Notes under the pieces: generated by a model
Database searches by the model: none
The model's input: the letters and a program-made list of their open reading frames with translations, nothing else
What the model was told of the DNA's origin: nothing
Source: Vulcanisaeta distributa JCM 11216
GTDB lineage: Archaea; Thermoproteota; Thermoprotei; Thermoproteales; Thermocladiaceae
NCBI RefSeq assembly: GCF_001315985.1
Contig: NZ_BBBI01000001.1
Location: forward strand, 265,853-329,852
Length of the DNA: 64,000 bases
Direction of reading: 5' to 3'
Shown here: positions 46,858 to 58,652 of the stretch, piece after piece
How the letters are laid out: every line of letters begins with the position of its first letter
How positions within the stretch are numbered: position 1 is the first letter of the stretch
Position numbers and translations under genes: made by a program

Positions 46858-48159
46858 TTATACAGGGATGCAAACCACGCGCTCCTTAAAGGCGTTGCAT
46901 ATTGGTTCTACGAACAACCTCTGTCCAATCAGTATAGTACCCTCCCTGACCAGGCCCTTAATTCTTAAAGGCATTGAGTACTTAATGACGCTTAATACAT
47001 CAGCATAATCACCACCGCCAACAAGTCTCACGTTTAAATTCTCAATACTGCCTAGAGTCCTCTCAATCATATCGAAGTAATTATCCCTATTAAGTACGTA
47101 ATTAATTATTTCGCCATCCCTATTTACAGAAATGATATCCACCCTTGGGATCCTCGTTAATAACTCAGCGGTTAGGTAAATGAAGATCTCCCCCCCAACC
47201 CTATCAATCAATGCAGAACTTGTTGCGTAGGATAGTAATACTATGGGGGGGCCCGTTAATCCCGGGCCCTGTAACAACTTAATAATTAGTCTATTCAATT
47301 TTGCGCTCTTTTTCCAATGTAACCTCCTAATTGGGTCGCCTGGCACGTACTCCCTGACCTCGCGTATATCCTCGGCGCCCAGCGTTAGTGCTGATTGAGC
47401 CAGTAGGCCCCCCCTTGCGAATTGAATTGCCGTCCTTGCCCTAGGTATTACGGTAATGCTCGGATGCCTAACAACCCTCCTCACCCTTACAAGACCGTAC
47501 GTATCAGTGAATGTGAGGGTCAATCTCGGTCTCTTCACACCGCCAAGGCTATACCTAGCGCTCACGTTGATGGAGGCCTCACCATTAAGGTAAAGCCTAG
47601 TTGGGCTTATCCTGAGGTTTCTCGGGGCCCTAACCTCCATTACTGCCTTGATATGGGGTTTCGTGATAATCGTTAATGAATACGTCAATTCAGAACCTGC
47701 ATTAATACGCAGGCTCTTACTTGGTTTTAGCTCGATGGTTATCGTGTAGAATCTAATGGTGTTTATTAGCGATATTAGTAATATATAAAGTAGCGGTGCG
47801 GCGAGCGAGGCGGCGATGTAAAACTGCCTAAGAATCGCAGCAAGTAATGTCGATGTTGCCAGGGGGGGCGTTGCGTAGAACCACCAGGGCTTTTCATTAC
47901 CCATCCTAAGGGCATTGTCGATTAATATGATTGATATCAATGTTAACGCAATGTCTATGGGTGGTGTGACCAACGATACCAACGCCGTCACACCCAGTGA
48001 TAGTGGTAATGGGTACTTACTCCAGTAAAGCCATGCGATAATCGTGATTGCTACATACACTGCGAATAACGCCACATTACCCAGTGAAAGCGCTGCCGCA
48101 GTTATAAGTAATGATGTGGCGAGTATCCTTACCCACCGACTACCGAGTTCCCTTATCAT
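46858..48159 (-). CDS. DUF58 membrane protein
   Basis: A 433-residue protein with helices in the first 145 residues, then a beta-rich region and the DUF58 signature VREYVPGDPIRRLHWKKSAK at about 262-281. DUF58 proteins are regularly encoded next to MoxR ATPases, here directly upstream with overlapping ends, and are thought to work with them in envelope protein maturation. The von Willebrand-like C-terminal fold lacks a clear metal site. The seven-base runs at about 47188, 47245, 47407 and 47863 add residues only. Confidence 0.85.
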   Translation of the reverse strand: MIRELGSRWVRILATSLLITAAALSLGNVALFAVYVAITIIAWLYWSKYPLPLSLGVTALVSLVTPPIDIALTLISIILIDNALRMGNEKPWWFYATPPLATSTLLAAILRQFYIAASLAAPLLYILLISLINTIRFYTITIELKPSKSLRINAGSELTYSLTIITKPHIKAVMEVRAPRNLRISPTRLYLNGEASINVSARYSLGGVKRPRLTLTFTDTYGLVRVRRVVRHPSITVIPRARTAIQFARGGLLAQSALTLGAEDIREVREYVPGDPIRRLHWKKSAKLNRLIIKLLQGPGLTGPPIVLLSYATSSALIDRVGGEIFIYLTAELLTRIPRVDIISVNRDGEIINYVLNRDNYFDMIERTLGSIENLNVRLVGGGDYADVLSVIKYSMPLRIKGLVREGTILIGQRLFVEPICNAFKERVVCIPV

Positions 48160-49135
48160 GGCCTTATTGGGGGGGTTTGTACGTAATGAGGAACGGGGGG
48201 GACCTTATTCAACGCTTCATTGATGACGTCCATCGGCGTTACAGAACCTCTAAACTCAGGCCTAAGGATTATCCTATGCATGAGGCTGGGTACACCGCTG
48301 CCTTAACATCATCAGGAAGTACGTAGTCCCTACCGTCAAGGTAGGCCAGCGCCCTAGAGAGCTTGAAAAGGCTTATGGGCGCCCTGGTACTGAGCGTTAC
48401 CTGGACCCTTGGATTGCTCCTAACCTCCCTAATCAAGCTCATGATGTAGCCCAACACAGAGTCATCAACATATACATTCCGCACATCATCCATCAATTTC
48501 GTAACCTCCCCCCAGACTAATAATGCTACCCAATGTGGATAGTTCACGTTCTATCCTATCAATATCCTTAACAATCATTACCTCCTCAGCATCGCTTACG
48601 TAATTCACGTATATACTCGACATAAACCTATCAAGTATTGCCATCGGCAGTGCCTGGGTGTAGCCGAGTTCAACCTCGATTATATTCATCGTTGCAAGGA
48701 CTATGTGGGGGGGTCTAGGTAGCTCAAGGGGGGGTATACCGTCAATGGTTACCTGCCTTTCCTGCATCGCCTCAATCAGTGCTGATAGGGTCCTTGGTGG
48801 CGCCCTGTTAATTTCATCGAGGAGAACCACGTTTGCGAAGATCGGCCCTTTAATGAGCCTAGGTTCTGTACCTGGTGCGTAGATTATGAAGCCCAGTATG
48901 TCCGATGGAAGCGTCTCATTAGTCACCTGAACCCTCTTGAATGAACCCCCCCCTATTATTGATGCCAACGCCTTAGCCAGCGTCGTCTTGCCAGAGCCTA
49001 TTGGGCCTAGTAGTAATGCGTGACCTCACTGAGGAGGGTTGCCAGGAGTATTTGTATTGCTGGTTCGTTACCAATGAATACCCTTGAAATGCCATCCTTA
49101 ATCCGCTTAATTGCGTTAAGCCACTTATCGCTCAT
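48156..49135 (-). CDS. MoxR-type AAA+ ATPase, frame-broken
   Basis: The reading from ATG 49135 gives ISRVFIGNEPAIQILLATLLSEGHALLLG, then the P-loop GPIGSGKTTLAKAL (one base needed near 49020), VVLLDEINRAPPRTLSALIEAMQE (Walker B and sensor region) and VLATMN. This is the MoxR subfamily. The lid continues in segment 48547-48269 and, after another shift near 48290, to the DUF58 start. The start overlaps the stop of the DUF4350-like gene (ATGA). MoxR ATPases act as chaperones for metal insertion or complex assembly. Confidence 0.88.
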
Positions 49136-50008
49136 ACCTCATTGCCGCGTCTTACCTCATTTATTAATAGTACCGCTATGGTTATTACTATTGGCATAAC
49201 TATTATGAAATAATTAATTGGGTAAGTAGATGCGTAGGCATAGGCTGTTAATAACCAAGCCTTAATAGTACCTTGAGGGTTGCTTGCCAACGTACTCTCC
49301 AGGAATAGTGCCGTGCCATTACCACACAAGTCCCTGAGGAACTCGGCATTATTGGCCTCATTAATCATGGAATTCATGAACACGCCAGGGCTTGATACTA
49401 GTATTACGTAACCCCTGCCAACGGGTACGGCAACGATGGCTGGGAATGGACCCGTGGAATTACCCGCAATACTAAACCTACTTGTCTCGGCAATAACCAC
49501 AGCGCTGGATCATTGATTTCTATAGCTGAGGCGTCAACGAGTGCTATTGTGGCTGCATTGGTTTTAACCACGGGATTACTCACTATGAAGCCAGTGGGAA
49601 TTTCTCATTAATTACATTTAGTACTGGATCCTTAATAACACTGTCCGTGAACTCACTTTTAATGCCTAGCTTGCTGAGTAATTGATTGCTATATGTCTCA
49701 TTCCCATTAAGCACTATCAACCTGCCGCCATTAGTTACGTAATTAAGTAACTTCATGGTTAAAGGCCCACTAATATTGTTCTCTGGAATTATGAATATTG
49801 AGGACACACCCGTTAAGTTGTTAGGCAGGTCATAAACGGGCTTTAGACATATTGATGCAGCCCCTGAATAGCCATCCCAATAGGTGTTGTAGGCATCAAA
49901 TGGGGGGGTGAGTGATGGGCCGAGCGCAATTAATACGAGTATTAGCAGTAGGAGTAGCAGGGAAAGCAATGTCCACCTTACTGAGTAAATCTTCTCGCCA
50001 GTTCCCAT
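49132..50008 (-). CDS. DUF4350-like membrane protein, frameshifted
   Basis: The segments 50008-49583 and 49500-49132 make about 290 residues. Helix 13-32 is followed by an extracellular domain with GGRLIVLNGNETYSNQLLSKLGI and GRGYVILVSSPGVFMNS, the pattern of DUF4350 proteins found beside MoxR/DUF58 genes. A C-terminal helix ends in RRGNEV. The break lies near 49510-49580. The start overlaps the end of the Ig/DUF4129 gene and the stop overlaps MoxR, so this is one translationally coupled unit. Confidence 0.65.
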
Positions 50009-51844
50009 GCCCTCCTCACGTCCTCATCACTCGGTATGTGGGGGGGTGAATACAACGCGTATTCACCAATCCTAACCAACTCCGCGAATATTGCAAACTC
50101 CTCGTTACTTAACTTACCCTGTACAGCCCTTAGGTACTCCCTGAGCGTATCCGTACTCTTAAGCCTGATCCCTGTTCTATTGCCGATCACGTAAATAACG
50201 CTGGCCAATGCATCGACTATGTCCCTAACGCCTTTAATGCCAATCTTACTTCTCAGCACGGACTTCATAATTTCCTTCCTCAAAGCCCTAACCTCCGCGC
50301 TCGGCCTAACCACGATCTGCATGGGGGGGCTTACCGAATACTGTAAACCACTAATTGAGGTCTCCTCCCTGCTCGGTAATGTTATTATTCCAAACTTGAG
50401 TGACAGAGTTAATGCGGTAATCATTATTATTGGTATGACTATCTCGAGTATGTTTATTACGAATATGCCATAGGTATAGACGGCGCCCATTACTGGTGGG
50501 CTCGAATTTACTGAGATAACGATACTATGCCTACCCATACTTAGGAGTGGTGATGTTGGTATTGATGCCGTGAAGTTAGGATCACTTAAATTGAGGTATA
50601 TGGTCTCGCCGCCCACCGATAGGGATATGGATAAATTACCAACCCAGGGACTTACGAAACCCCTCAAGGTAATGGGCAAACCCGCTATTGCCAGGTAATC
50701 AGTACTTATCGTTATGTTTGTAACTATGGAATTCACGAAAACTGAACCAACCAGCTGCGCAGGTGAGTACGGGCCAACTGGCGGTGCGTAAATCATTATT
50801 GAGTAATTACCTGACGTTATGTTGAACGTGTTTATTAATATCGAGAACGCGTTATTGATCGTGTACGTACTTACGTTAAGCCCATCAACACTAATAATTA
50901 CCCGCCTAACGGGAGGGCCACTCACGTAACCACTCACGTTTATCGGCTCACCCCACATAACCTCCCTCGTGTAATTAACCATGAGTAATGTCGTGTTGAA
51001 TAGGACGCTTATTGGTTCCGTGGCTCTAGAGGGTAGGTAATTACTACCGGGTGGTGGGTTATAGATTGCAGTCACATTAACCTTATCCACGTATATTTGA
51101 GGCATGGAGAATGTTAGTGAGTATTGACCATAGGCGTTAGTTGATGCCTTACCGACGTAGTCACCATCTACATAAATACTTATTGAGGCGTTGGGTATTG
51201 GTGTGCCATTAACCGTGGTTAATGAGCCATATGCGGTAATTAAATCGCCTATGGTGACATTGCCTGGGACAACCGTTATTGTTAATTCAGTCCTTGTGTA
51301 GTTGCTGGTTAGTATGTTTAGGAACGTCTCATTGAGGCTAAGTAGGTACTGCCTAATTGATTGGGTGGCGCTAATTACCTGCCCAACACTGCCCGGCGCA
51401 GCGTTACTGAGCATGTTTAGTATGGCGTTCAATTCATTATTAGCCTCACCATCAATTAGCAACCCCTCTAACGCCAAAGACCTAGCGCCGCTGTAATTCC
51501 CTAACGTTAATAGGTTGATTACTTCATTGTAAGTGTTATTTAACATAACCAAGTAATTTGTGAGCTGGGCCTCATCCGTATTTAATTGGCTTATTAATGG
51601 TGAGGCCTTAACCGCGGCTGTGACGCCAAGAACCTTCATAATGCTTGACGCACCCGTGTAATTACCAAGCGTTTAATTCGAGCGCAGTTATGTAGAGTTG
51701 AAGGACTCCCCCCCGGGTATTGACTGAGAGCTTCTCACTAAGTGGGTTTGGGATTGATAGTGATGGCCAGGTAATGACGCGGCCTAGGTAGATCACGGCT
51801 ATTAGAAGCCCTAGGGCAATGAGGGCGAGGTACACGACCCTCAT
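49978..51844 (-). CDS. Ig-like repeat protein with DUF4129 C-terminus, frameshifted
   Basis: ATG 51844 starts a signal anchor (residues 3-21). A helical region follows, then several Ig-like domains (YGSLTTVNGTPIPNASISIYV type) with about 20 N-glycosylation sites, a membrane helix near residue 460 and a cytoplasmic DUF4129-like tail (STDTLREYLRAVQGKL). DUF4129 tails accompany transglutaminase-like proteins in the MoxR/DUF58 neighbourhood, but no Cys-His-Asp transglutaminase core is visible here. One break lies near 51650. It overlaps genes at both ends. Confidence 0.7.
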
Positions 51845-52107
51845 ATAAATGCCACACCGAGTATTTGGAGTATCCTAGTTATTGCGAAGTATAGGAATAC
51901 GGCAACGAGTACTGCCGTGACCACGTTAGCGACCCTACGCGTGCCAGGTGGTAGTGGGTGCGCTGTTATTATCGTGACTAGGTAAATAAGCGTGACCAGC
52001 GATATGTAGATCGCGAAATCATCAACGCCTAGGTAGGCTAGGAAGGCTATGACCACCGTGTACAGCACCAACTGCGTTATTAATAACCGCTTAAGGACCA
52101 TGACCAA
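51841..52107 (-). CDS. small three-helix membrane protein
   Basis: Eighty-eight residues, almost entirely hydrophobic, with three predicted helices. ATG 52107 (or 52101) overlaps the upstream gene by 17 bases and the stop overlaps the next ATG by 4 bases. The tight coupling within the MoxR/DUF58 operon suggests a subunit of the same membrane complex. No family is recognised. Confidence 0.6.
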   Translation of the reverse strand: MVMVLKRLLITQLVLYTVVIAFLAYLGVDDFAIYISLVTLIYLVTIITAHPLPPGTRRVANVVTAVLVAVFLYFAITRILQILGVAFI

Positions 52108-52825
52108 TCACCCTAAGCCTAATGACCACGTCCCTACCCCCCCTGACCTCCTCGGACTCAATCACGACCGGCGAGTTAAGGGATTCCGCAGCCACCGAGG
52201 CGACTAGGGAGGCCGTTGGTGAGCCAAGGATGGCCCTGGTAAGCTCATTGCCGTACAACTCCCCCCCAACCCTTGAATCCCTAATCACGACTGTGATTCC
52301 ATCCTCGCTTGGCGTTGCCGTTACTCCACGGGCCACGGTTAAGTGATTAACTAGGCAGTTGGTTAGGCTCGTAGCCACGTCGCCGCCGATGGCGCCAACG
52401 CTCAAGCACTTACTAACCGCTATTGAACCCGGCGTGTAAAGCAGTATACCCGTCTCGCCCTCACTACCATACCTAATCGCGAAGCCCCCCCTTGGTAACC
52501 TAATACTTGGTGGTTCAGGCCTCACAAGCGGCACTAGGGCCATGGACGTTCCAGCCTCGGTGGCTGAACTGGGTAGGTAAATGGCCCTACTAGCCGTGCC
52601 TATACTCTCCAATAACGCACTAATGTTTGACCACCCAGACCTGGCGAGCTCCAACTGAGTCCTATCCAGTGACCCCTCACCCCACGCCGCCAGGAGGCCC
52701 ATTATGAGTACGGCTATCCCAAGCACGAGAACGGGAGTCGAGTTTAGGATTAGGTAACCAATGGCCGATAGGCCGGCCCCAAGCACTATCAATGAAATAC
52801 CCAGGTCGCTATTCATCCTTGGCAT
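52091..52825 (-). CDS. membrane-anchored protein of MoxR/DUF58 operon
   Basis: Two N-terminal helices (about residues 8-28 and 30-46) anchor a soluble domain of about 195 residues with RLPRGGFAIRYGSEGETGILLYTPG and a C-terminal IESEEVRGGRDVVIRLRVIG strand pattern. The domain lacks catalytic signatures. The start lies within the DUF1616 gene end and the stop in the following small gene. I have seen this type of protein only as an operon partner and do not assign a function. Confidence 0.65.
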   Translation of the reverse strand: MPRMNSDLGISLIVLGAGLSAIGYLILNSTPVLVLGIAVLIMGLLAAWGEGSLDRTQLELARSGWSNISALLESIGTASRAIYLPSSATEAGTSMALVPLVRPEPPSIRLPRGGFAIRYGSEGETGILLYTPGSIAVSKCLSVGAIGGDVATSLTNCLVNHLTVARGVTATPSEDGITVVIRDSRVGGELYGNELTRAILGSPTASLVASVAAESLNSPVVIESEEVRGGRDVVIRLRVIGHGP

Positions 52826-53415
52826 CTATCCTCACCTGCCTCGAAGATCCTCGCTTTCCTAACCAGGGCAACCGTGAGTAGGGCTACCGTGACCGCATTC
52901 GTGGACGCCACAATGGGTACAAACCTGATGCCCCCCCACGGCGTGTAATTAAGGATTAAGCCTATCAGCGGTACAACGGCTAGGCTAAGCCCAATTGATA
53001 GGGCGAGCCTCTCCAGGGGGGGACTTAACTCATCACCCCCCCTTGGGTACAGCGACTCAACAAGTGCGTAGCCTGGCATGAATAGGAGCATCAACGCGCC
53101 TAGGCCATACCTAAGGTAGATGAGGGGGGGCCCGCTATTTATTAGGGTCACTGCGAGTATCGACGCGGCAACGAGGGCTAGGGAGACCCAGTACCAAAGA
53201 CCCTCTACACTGAAGGTGTAGGCCACGGGATTGCGTGGGACGCCCTCAAGCTCGAGTTCGCCATTCTTCCACATCATCATAACCTCATAGGCGACTAGGC
53301 CCCCCCTGGAGATGCCCAATGCCCTGGACACCTCGGTTACGAGCTCATCAACGCTTGCGCATTGGTTCGCATTAAGGGTTTTTTTGATGGCATTTCTAAT
53401 GTCGCGGCTATCCAC
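52813..53415 (-). CDS. DUF1616 membrane protein
   Basis: Two hundred residues: an N-terminal winged-helix-like segment (SVDELVTEVSRALGISRGGL) followed by four or five helices. The hallmark LRYGLGALMLLFMPGYALVESLYPR, then LERLALSIGLSLAVVPLIGL, is the DUF1616 signature seen in archaeal membrane proteins near glycosylation and surface-protein genes. Seven-base runs at 53018-53024 and 53036-53042 add residues only. Start and stop overlap neighbours. Confidence 0.8.
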   Translation of the reverse strand: MDSRDIRNAIKKTLNANQCASVDELVTEVSRALGISRGGLVAYEVMMMWKNGELELEGVPRNPVAYTFSVEGLWYWVSLALVAASILAVTLINSGPPLIYLRYGLGALMLLFMPGYALVESLYPRGGDELSPPLERLALSIGLSLAVVPLIGLILNYTPWGGIRFVPIVASTNAVTVALLTVALVRKARIFEAGEDRCQG

Positions 53416-54326
53416 TGGGCATCACCTGGGTCACGTTGACCCACAGCTGTACGTAATTACCCGTGTAGACAAGGGTTAGGTTGTTTGGGTCGTACATCCA
53501 CAACTCACCGATTATCCTGTAGGTACCCGTTGAGTTAATGCTCAGTGTTAGTGGTTCGACCCAGGACTCATTATTCATGAGGACCCTCTGGAAGACCATG
53601 ATGGGTGTCTGATTGAGTGGTGGTTGGGCCACCGTGTTATTAGTCACGAATACCCTCACCACGAACCAGGTTGGTACGCCCATGTGGTTATACACGTATA
53701 TGTATAGGCTTATTGGTTGGCCTATAACCACCGTGCTTGGGTAATTACCGAGTTTGCCCGTGGACCCAAGAAGCCCAATCGCGGAGAAGGATTGGGTATA
53801 GCTACTGACTATGGATTGGGCGGTTAGGAACACAGTTAGTATTATCACGAGGGATAGGGCCACCGCGGCCACCTCCTCATTGAAGATGAACGTCCTCGAC
53901 CTACCGGGGGGGCCACCACTCCTAACCCTATTACTGCCCCCTGACCCTTAGCCAAATCGAGCCTATCAGCTCGCGTCTCTTGATGTAGAGCATGGCAATC
54001 AGGGTTATGACCACAGCCACAACGACGGCCTTAACGACAATGCCCACCATGTACCAAAGCCTTGCGTTGGGCATTAATGATTGGGCCCTAGTGATTAAAC
54101 TGCTCAACACGATTGACGCATTACTTACCTGGCCTGAGACCTCAAGACTTATTACATTGTTTAGTTCATTAACGAGGGACGTGGTGTTAACGCCCAACTT
54201 GCTTAACTCAACGATGTATTGATACGCAGTTAATGCACTTAATTGCTGTGAATACGCCGTGATCCCCAACACCATGAGTAGTAGGGCCAGCAGCAGTAGG
54301 TGTCGAGGACTCACCCAACAAACCAC
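53408..54326 (-). CDS. membrane surface protein, DUF1616 partner, frameshifted
   Basis: The segment 54326-53931 has a signal peptide, a helical extracellular domain (YIVELSKLGVNTTSLV) and a membrane helix. The segment 53872-53408 has another helix and a beta domain with several sequons. No start codon is found between them, and reading the five-G run at 53939-53943 as four gives a continuous protein of about 305 residues through VRGSNRVRSG. I therefore treat them as one gene. The extracellular beta domain (YIYVYNHMGVPTWFVVRVF) resembles the second half of full-length DUF1616 proteins. Confidence 0.55.
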
Positions 54327-54685
54327 CTATACTGCATAGGCCTATTGAGCCATTGCAACCCAGCAATTACTGGGTTACTGGGCTCGCCGAGCCTGGTCCC
54401 TACGACATAAGCAATGAATGATAACTTCCTAATCACGGTGTTTATAAGCACGTCAATAACGGCATCCCTGAGCATGCCTATTAATGCCGTAGACCTAATG
54501 ATGAAGCCAGCCCTCATGTAGGTAATTGCGGCGTTGATCAACGCCCTCTTAAACGGGTTAATCCTCCACCAGGAACCGCGCCTAATGGCAAGGGCCCTTA
54601 CATGAATTAAGATGGGTGGGCTAATACGGTCAACACGCCTCATGAGGAACTCCCTGACCAGGTTAATCACGTTATGATCAATCAT
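54311..54685 (-). CDS. unrecognised family, paralogue of 61241 gene
   Basis: The 124 residues contain ALAIRRGSWWRINPFKRALINAA, YMRAG, MLRDAVIDVL, IRKLSFIAYVVG and GLQWLNRPMQYR. The gene at 61241-61684 shows the same ordered motifs (IRLGVWWRVNP, MLREAVIEAL, IRKVRFMAYLIG, GLMWLNTPIMYR). The proteins are basic and helical and could be membrane-associated. This gene overlaps the following operon gene by 16 bases. No known family fits. Confidence 0.65.
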   Translation of the reverse strand: MIDHNVINLVREFLMRRVDRISPPILIHVRALAIRRGSWWRINPFKRALINAAITYMRAGFIIRSTALIGMLRDAVIDVLINTVIRKLSFIAYVVGTRLGEPSNPVIAGLQWLNRPMQYRWFVG

Positions 54686-54719
54686 TCGACGTTATAGACT
54701 TAAGGAACAAAATAAAGTT

Positions 54720-56217
54720 TTACTCACCCGTCCTGGTGAACGGCATTAACAATGGCTTCACAAAATTGGGTAGTTGATTAATGACGGACCTGGGTATTGG
54801 CCTCATGATGTATGTTACGAGGATCGTCACGAGGAGAATAATTAACTGATACAGTGGCCAGGAATTGGCCATTAATAGGTATGATAACGCACTGGCGATG
54901 GTGAGGAGTAAGTAAACAACGAGGTTCACCGCAATATCGATGGCGTGGGGGGGGTTCTCATCCATGAATAGGTAAATGACTAACGAGACAAACGAGCCTA
55001 AGTACGCCGCGATTATTACGGAGTAAAGGCCCAAGTCTCTATCAATGATTATCAATGCCAGTACCGAAGCAACATTCACCGCAATGCCCACGGAGGAGAC
55101 CTCCAGGGCAACCCAACCCCCCCTGCCGGACACCCAGTAATACGTCGAGTATATAGAGTTCACGGACCCCCCCAGCACCGCTGTTCCGAATAAGGCAATG
55201 CCGTAGGGTATCGTCTCGACGTAATCACCATGGACAATACCCAACAGCGGAAGCAGTGGCGATGCCAATACGGCTCCCACAGCCAGGATGCCGCTTACAG
55301 AGATTGCCGCGACCGTGTAATCACGGATTAGGTAGTGCCCATTAATGGCGCCGGACCCCATCGCGTGGGCCACCCTACTCCCGAACACGTTCGTTACGGC
55401 ACCACCCAACGCGGTAATGGCCCCCTAGGATATAACCCGCCAGGCTGTATAGGGCTACGTATGTCGTGCCTATGAAGGAGTATATGATGTACGTAATAAC
55501 GTAACCACTAACCGAACCCAGGTAACTAAGCAACCAATTCTGAATCCCAAGGCTTAGGTAGCCCCTGAAACCCCCTCCTAATCAGCGAGATACCCTGCCG
55601 GGATTAACAAAGTGCCTAACTATGGCTAGGTAGTAAAACAGGGTCGCTACCTGGCCCATAGCCATGCCAATGAGTATGGCATAGACATTCCTGAGCAGCA
55701 CCAGTAGGGCTATCTCAACGCTCCTAAACACAGTATTACCCACTATACCGCCTATTCCCTGGGACGCTAACCTACCCGTCATCCATAGGTACGCCGATAG
55801 CGCGCCGTTAACCCCCCCAGCCGTAATTACATAGATGGCGTATATGAAGACTAGGCCCATGTACTCACTGGGTATCTTGCTGACTAGGTATAGTGGTATT
55901 GCGATTATAAGCGACACGGCGTAGAGTGTCGACACAGCCAGGGAAATCGCCAGCAACGCGGCGTAGTGCTCATCAATGTTCAAACCCCCCCTTGAGTGGA
56001 GCATGGCGCCCTCCCTGGCTATGGCAGCGTCGACGCCGAGGGTTGGGAAGAATAGCCCAATCATGCCCATCATTGCCATCAACGTGTTGTAATAACCGTA
56101 CTGAGCCAGTGGTATGAGCCTTGTCAGTAGGATTACGTAGGCCAGGGCGAATGCGTAGGTAATGACCGTGTATAGGTATCCAAAGACCACGCCACTAACT
56201 GGGGGGGACTCCTTCAT
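54720..56217 (-). CDS. polysaccharide flippase (Wzx/MATE-like), frame-broken
   Basis: The segments 56217-55582 and 55409-54720 form about 495 residues with 12-14 helices. The opening VFGYLYTVITYAFALAYVILLTRLIPLAQYGYYNTLMAMMG matches polysaccharide biosynthesis/flippase proteins, which move lipid-linked glycans across the membrane. The break lies in 55425-55580, where five- and four-base C runs sit. It heads the minus-strand membrane operon and is divergent from the thermopsin-like surface protein. Confidence 0.8.
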
Positions 56218-56325
56218 ACAGTGGCATTACTAGGCTTGAGCCAGGGTATAATATTTAATGATTACCAATAATACGCCTGATCCTAACTGAAGACCTATAA
56301 GGGATGCGCCTGATCTAGACACTGA

Positions 56326-58652
56326 ATGAGGTATGTAGCTGCGGCAGCGCTAGCCCTAATTATGGCTATGTCAATGCCCAGCGCGGTTTATGCGCAGTTG
56401 ATAACCGTTAATCCACCGACCAACGGTGCCTGTTGGGGGGGATTGTGGAATGTAACAGTACTTCCAGGCCAGTACCTGTTGATTCACGTGCTCAGTAATA
56501 ACTACAGCCTATACATATTCACCCCAGGTCAATACAGCAGGTGGGTCTCGGGTGAACAGGCCTACGCTGTGTATGCCCAGAACATGACGGGCGGCGCGGC
56601 TTACGTAATCCCAATGCCGCAGGGCCAATACCCAGTGGTTCTCTACCAACACCATGCGGTGTGGGGGGGATTAACGCAGTCGCCAGGGTCATTAACCAGC
56701 CCGGGGTTGGCATAACATCCCTAGGTCCAATAATCACTAATGAGTTGCTGGCTTACGTGAACATTACGGAGTACCAACCTGGTAATCCCATCAACATCGC
56801 CCTTGGATCCCTGGTGGTGGATTACCATTATTCCGAGACAGCCGAGTACTGGTTGAGGAAATCCTCAATGTTTCCAACGGTAATTCCCTATTAACGATTT
56901 ACGTAATCAACGCCACAAACAGTGAACCCCCCCAGGCCCTGGGCACGGCAATGATATGGCTGGGGCGCGTTGAGATTCCATATGCCCTGTACCTATCGGT
57001 TATGGTTAATATAACCAATGAGAATGCCACGATTTGGCTTGGCTATGCAGTGATAGGGAATGGCACTCACTATGGCGAACCAGGGATTAACTGGGCATAC
57101 GAGGCGTCGTTGGGCCCCCCCGCCACCAAGGTTGTCATAATGATGAACCCATACCTAGCCACACCCAGTGGTTATTCCTACGACTCAGAACTGGTAATCA
57201 GCAATGGACTGGGTAACGCGCAGCCGTTTAATGCCCAGGTAGCACTTCTTTATTGGAATGGCGAGTCCTTCACGCCAGTCACGAATACGTACAACTTCGC
57301 CATTAACACGAACCTAACATCAACATACCTAGCACAACCACGTGCGGCGGATTAACCTGCGTCACAAATGGCGAACCGAATTACGGACAAGTCAGCGCCT
57401 TCAATGCGTTAAGTGTCCCAATGACTTATGTGGAGTGGGTGGGGGGGTTGGATGGAGCCGTGCATAGCACGTACATAGTGAGCCCCATAAACATAACCTA
57501 CCCACAAGCCACGGAGCCTACACCCGGAGTATTGGTGAGGCTCTCCGGCATATGGGTCATGACCGATGGAGCTTTGGAGTTCCTAAACACCACGGGTGTT
57601 GAGGTTAAGCCGTCAAGTATTCCCAGGGTGGTTATCGTTAGGCCTAGTTACTCCATGTACTACCTAGTTTCAATAATGAGCACGGGCCAGGTAAGTGTCA
57701 ATGGGTCACTGGCGAGTAATTACGCTGGGTGGGTCAGGGCTGGCTCGGTTATTAATATAACCGCCGCGCCGAATTACCTGGGTAATGGAACCAGGTTACT
57801 ACCCGTTAACGGCTCCTCACTATTAATTACAGTGGATAAGCCAATGAACATAACCATTGACTGGGTTAGGCAGTACCTAATTACCGTGAGTAGTGAGTAC
57901 CCAGTTAACGTGAATGGTTCCTTAACCACGAACTACACCGATTGGGCAAACGCATGTAGTCACCTCATTGTGAACGCGGATGCCTACTACCTGGGTAATG
58001 ACACTAGGTATGTGGCGATTAATGGGACGGGCACATACGGGGGGGTCTGCAGCCCCATGAGCATCACCGTGGATTGGGCAGTTCAGTACCTAGTGGTGGT
58101 TACGAGCCAGTGCCCATCTTGATAAATGGTGCTGAGACTGTGAATTACACAGGATGGCTCGCCAACGGAACAAGCCTAGTCATTATCGTACCTAGGTATT
58201 ACTACCTCGGTAATTCAACGAGGCTTGTAATTGAATCCCCCCCGGTTAATGGCACGGTAATAATCACAGAACCGATCCACATAAACATAACTGGGTCTCC
58301 GCAGTACCTGGTGATTATTAGGAGTTCACTGCCGATAGTGGTCAATGGAACCAGGACCACGAATTACACGGGGGGGTGGGTGTGGCCAGGCTCGGTGATC
58401 AGACTGTCAATACCCAAGTATTGGGTTCTGCCTAACCTAACCCTCGCCGTCGCCTCATTAATCAGCGTCAATGGGCATGAGTACCCACTACGAGGCAACG
58501 CAATACTAGCCATTGATTCGCCAATGTACGTTGTCGTGAATTACCGCGACTACTACACGATATACCTGGCAATGTCACTCACGGCACTAACGGCGCTATT
58601 GATAATGAGGTTTAGAAGTGATAGGCAGGAAAATGACGTGACCACGATATGA
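56326..58652 (+). CDS. giant surface protein with thermopsin-like domain and repeats, frame-broken
   Basis: Five frames join into about 770 residues. A signal peptide (1-24, cut after VYAQ) leads to an extracellular region whose part around 56960-57340 (LLYWNGESFTPVTNTYNF and preceding) resembles the C-terminal half of thermopsin (A5 peptidases). I cannot identify the catalytic Asp. Then follow four tandem repeats of about 75 residues (about 57650-58560) of the form QYLVxIxSxxPVxVNG, TNYTGW, YYLGNxTR and PMNITIDW, one membrane helix and a short charged tail. There are dozens of NxT/S sites. Breaks lie near 56690, 56870, 57340 and 58115. Confidence 0.65.
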
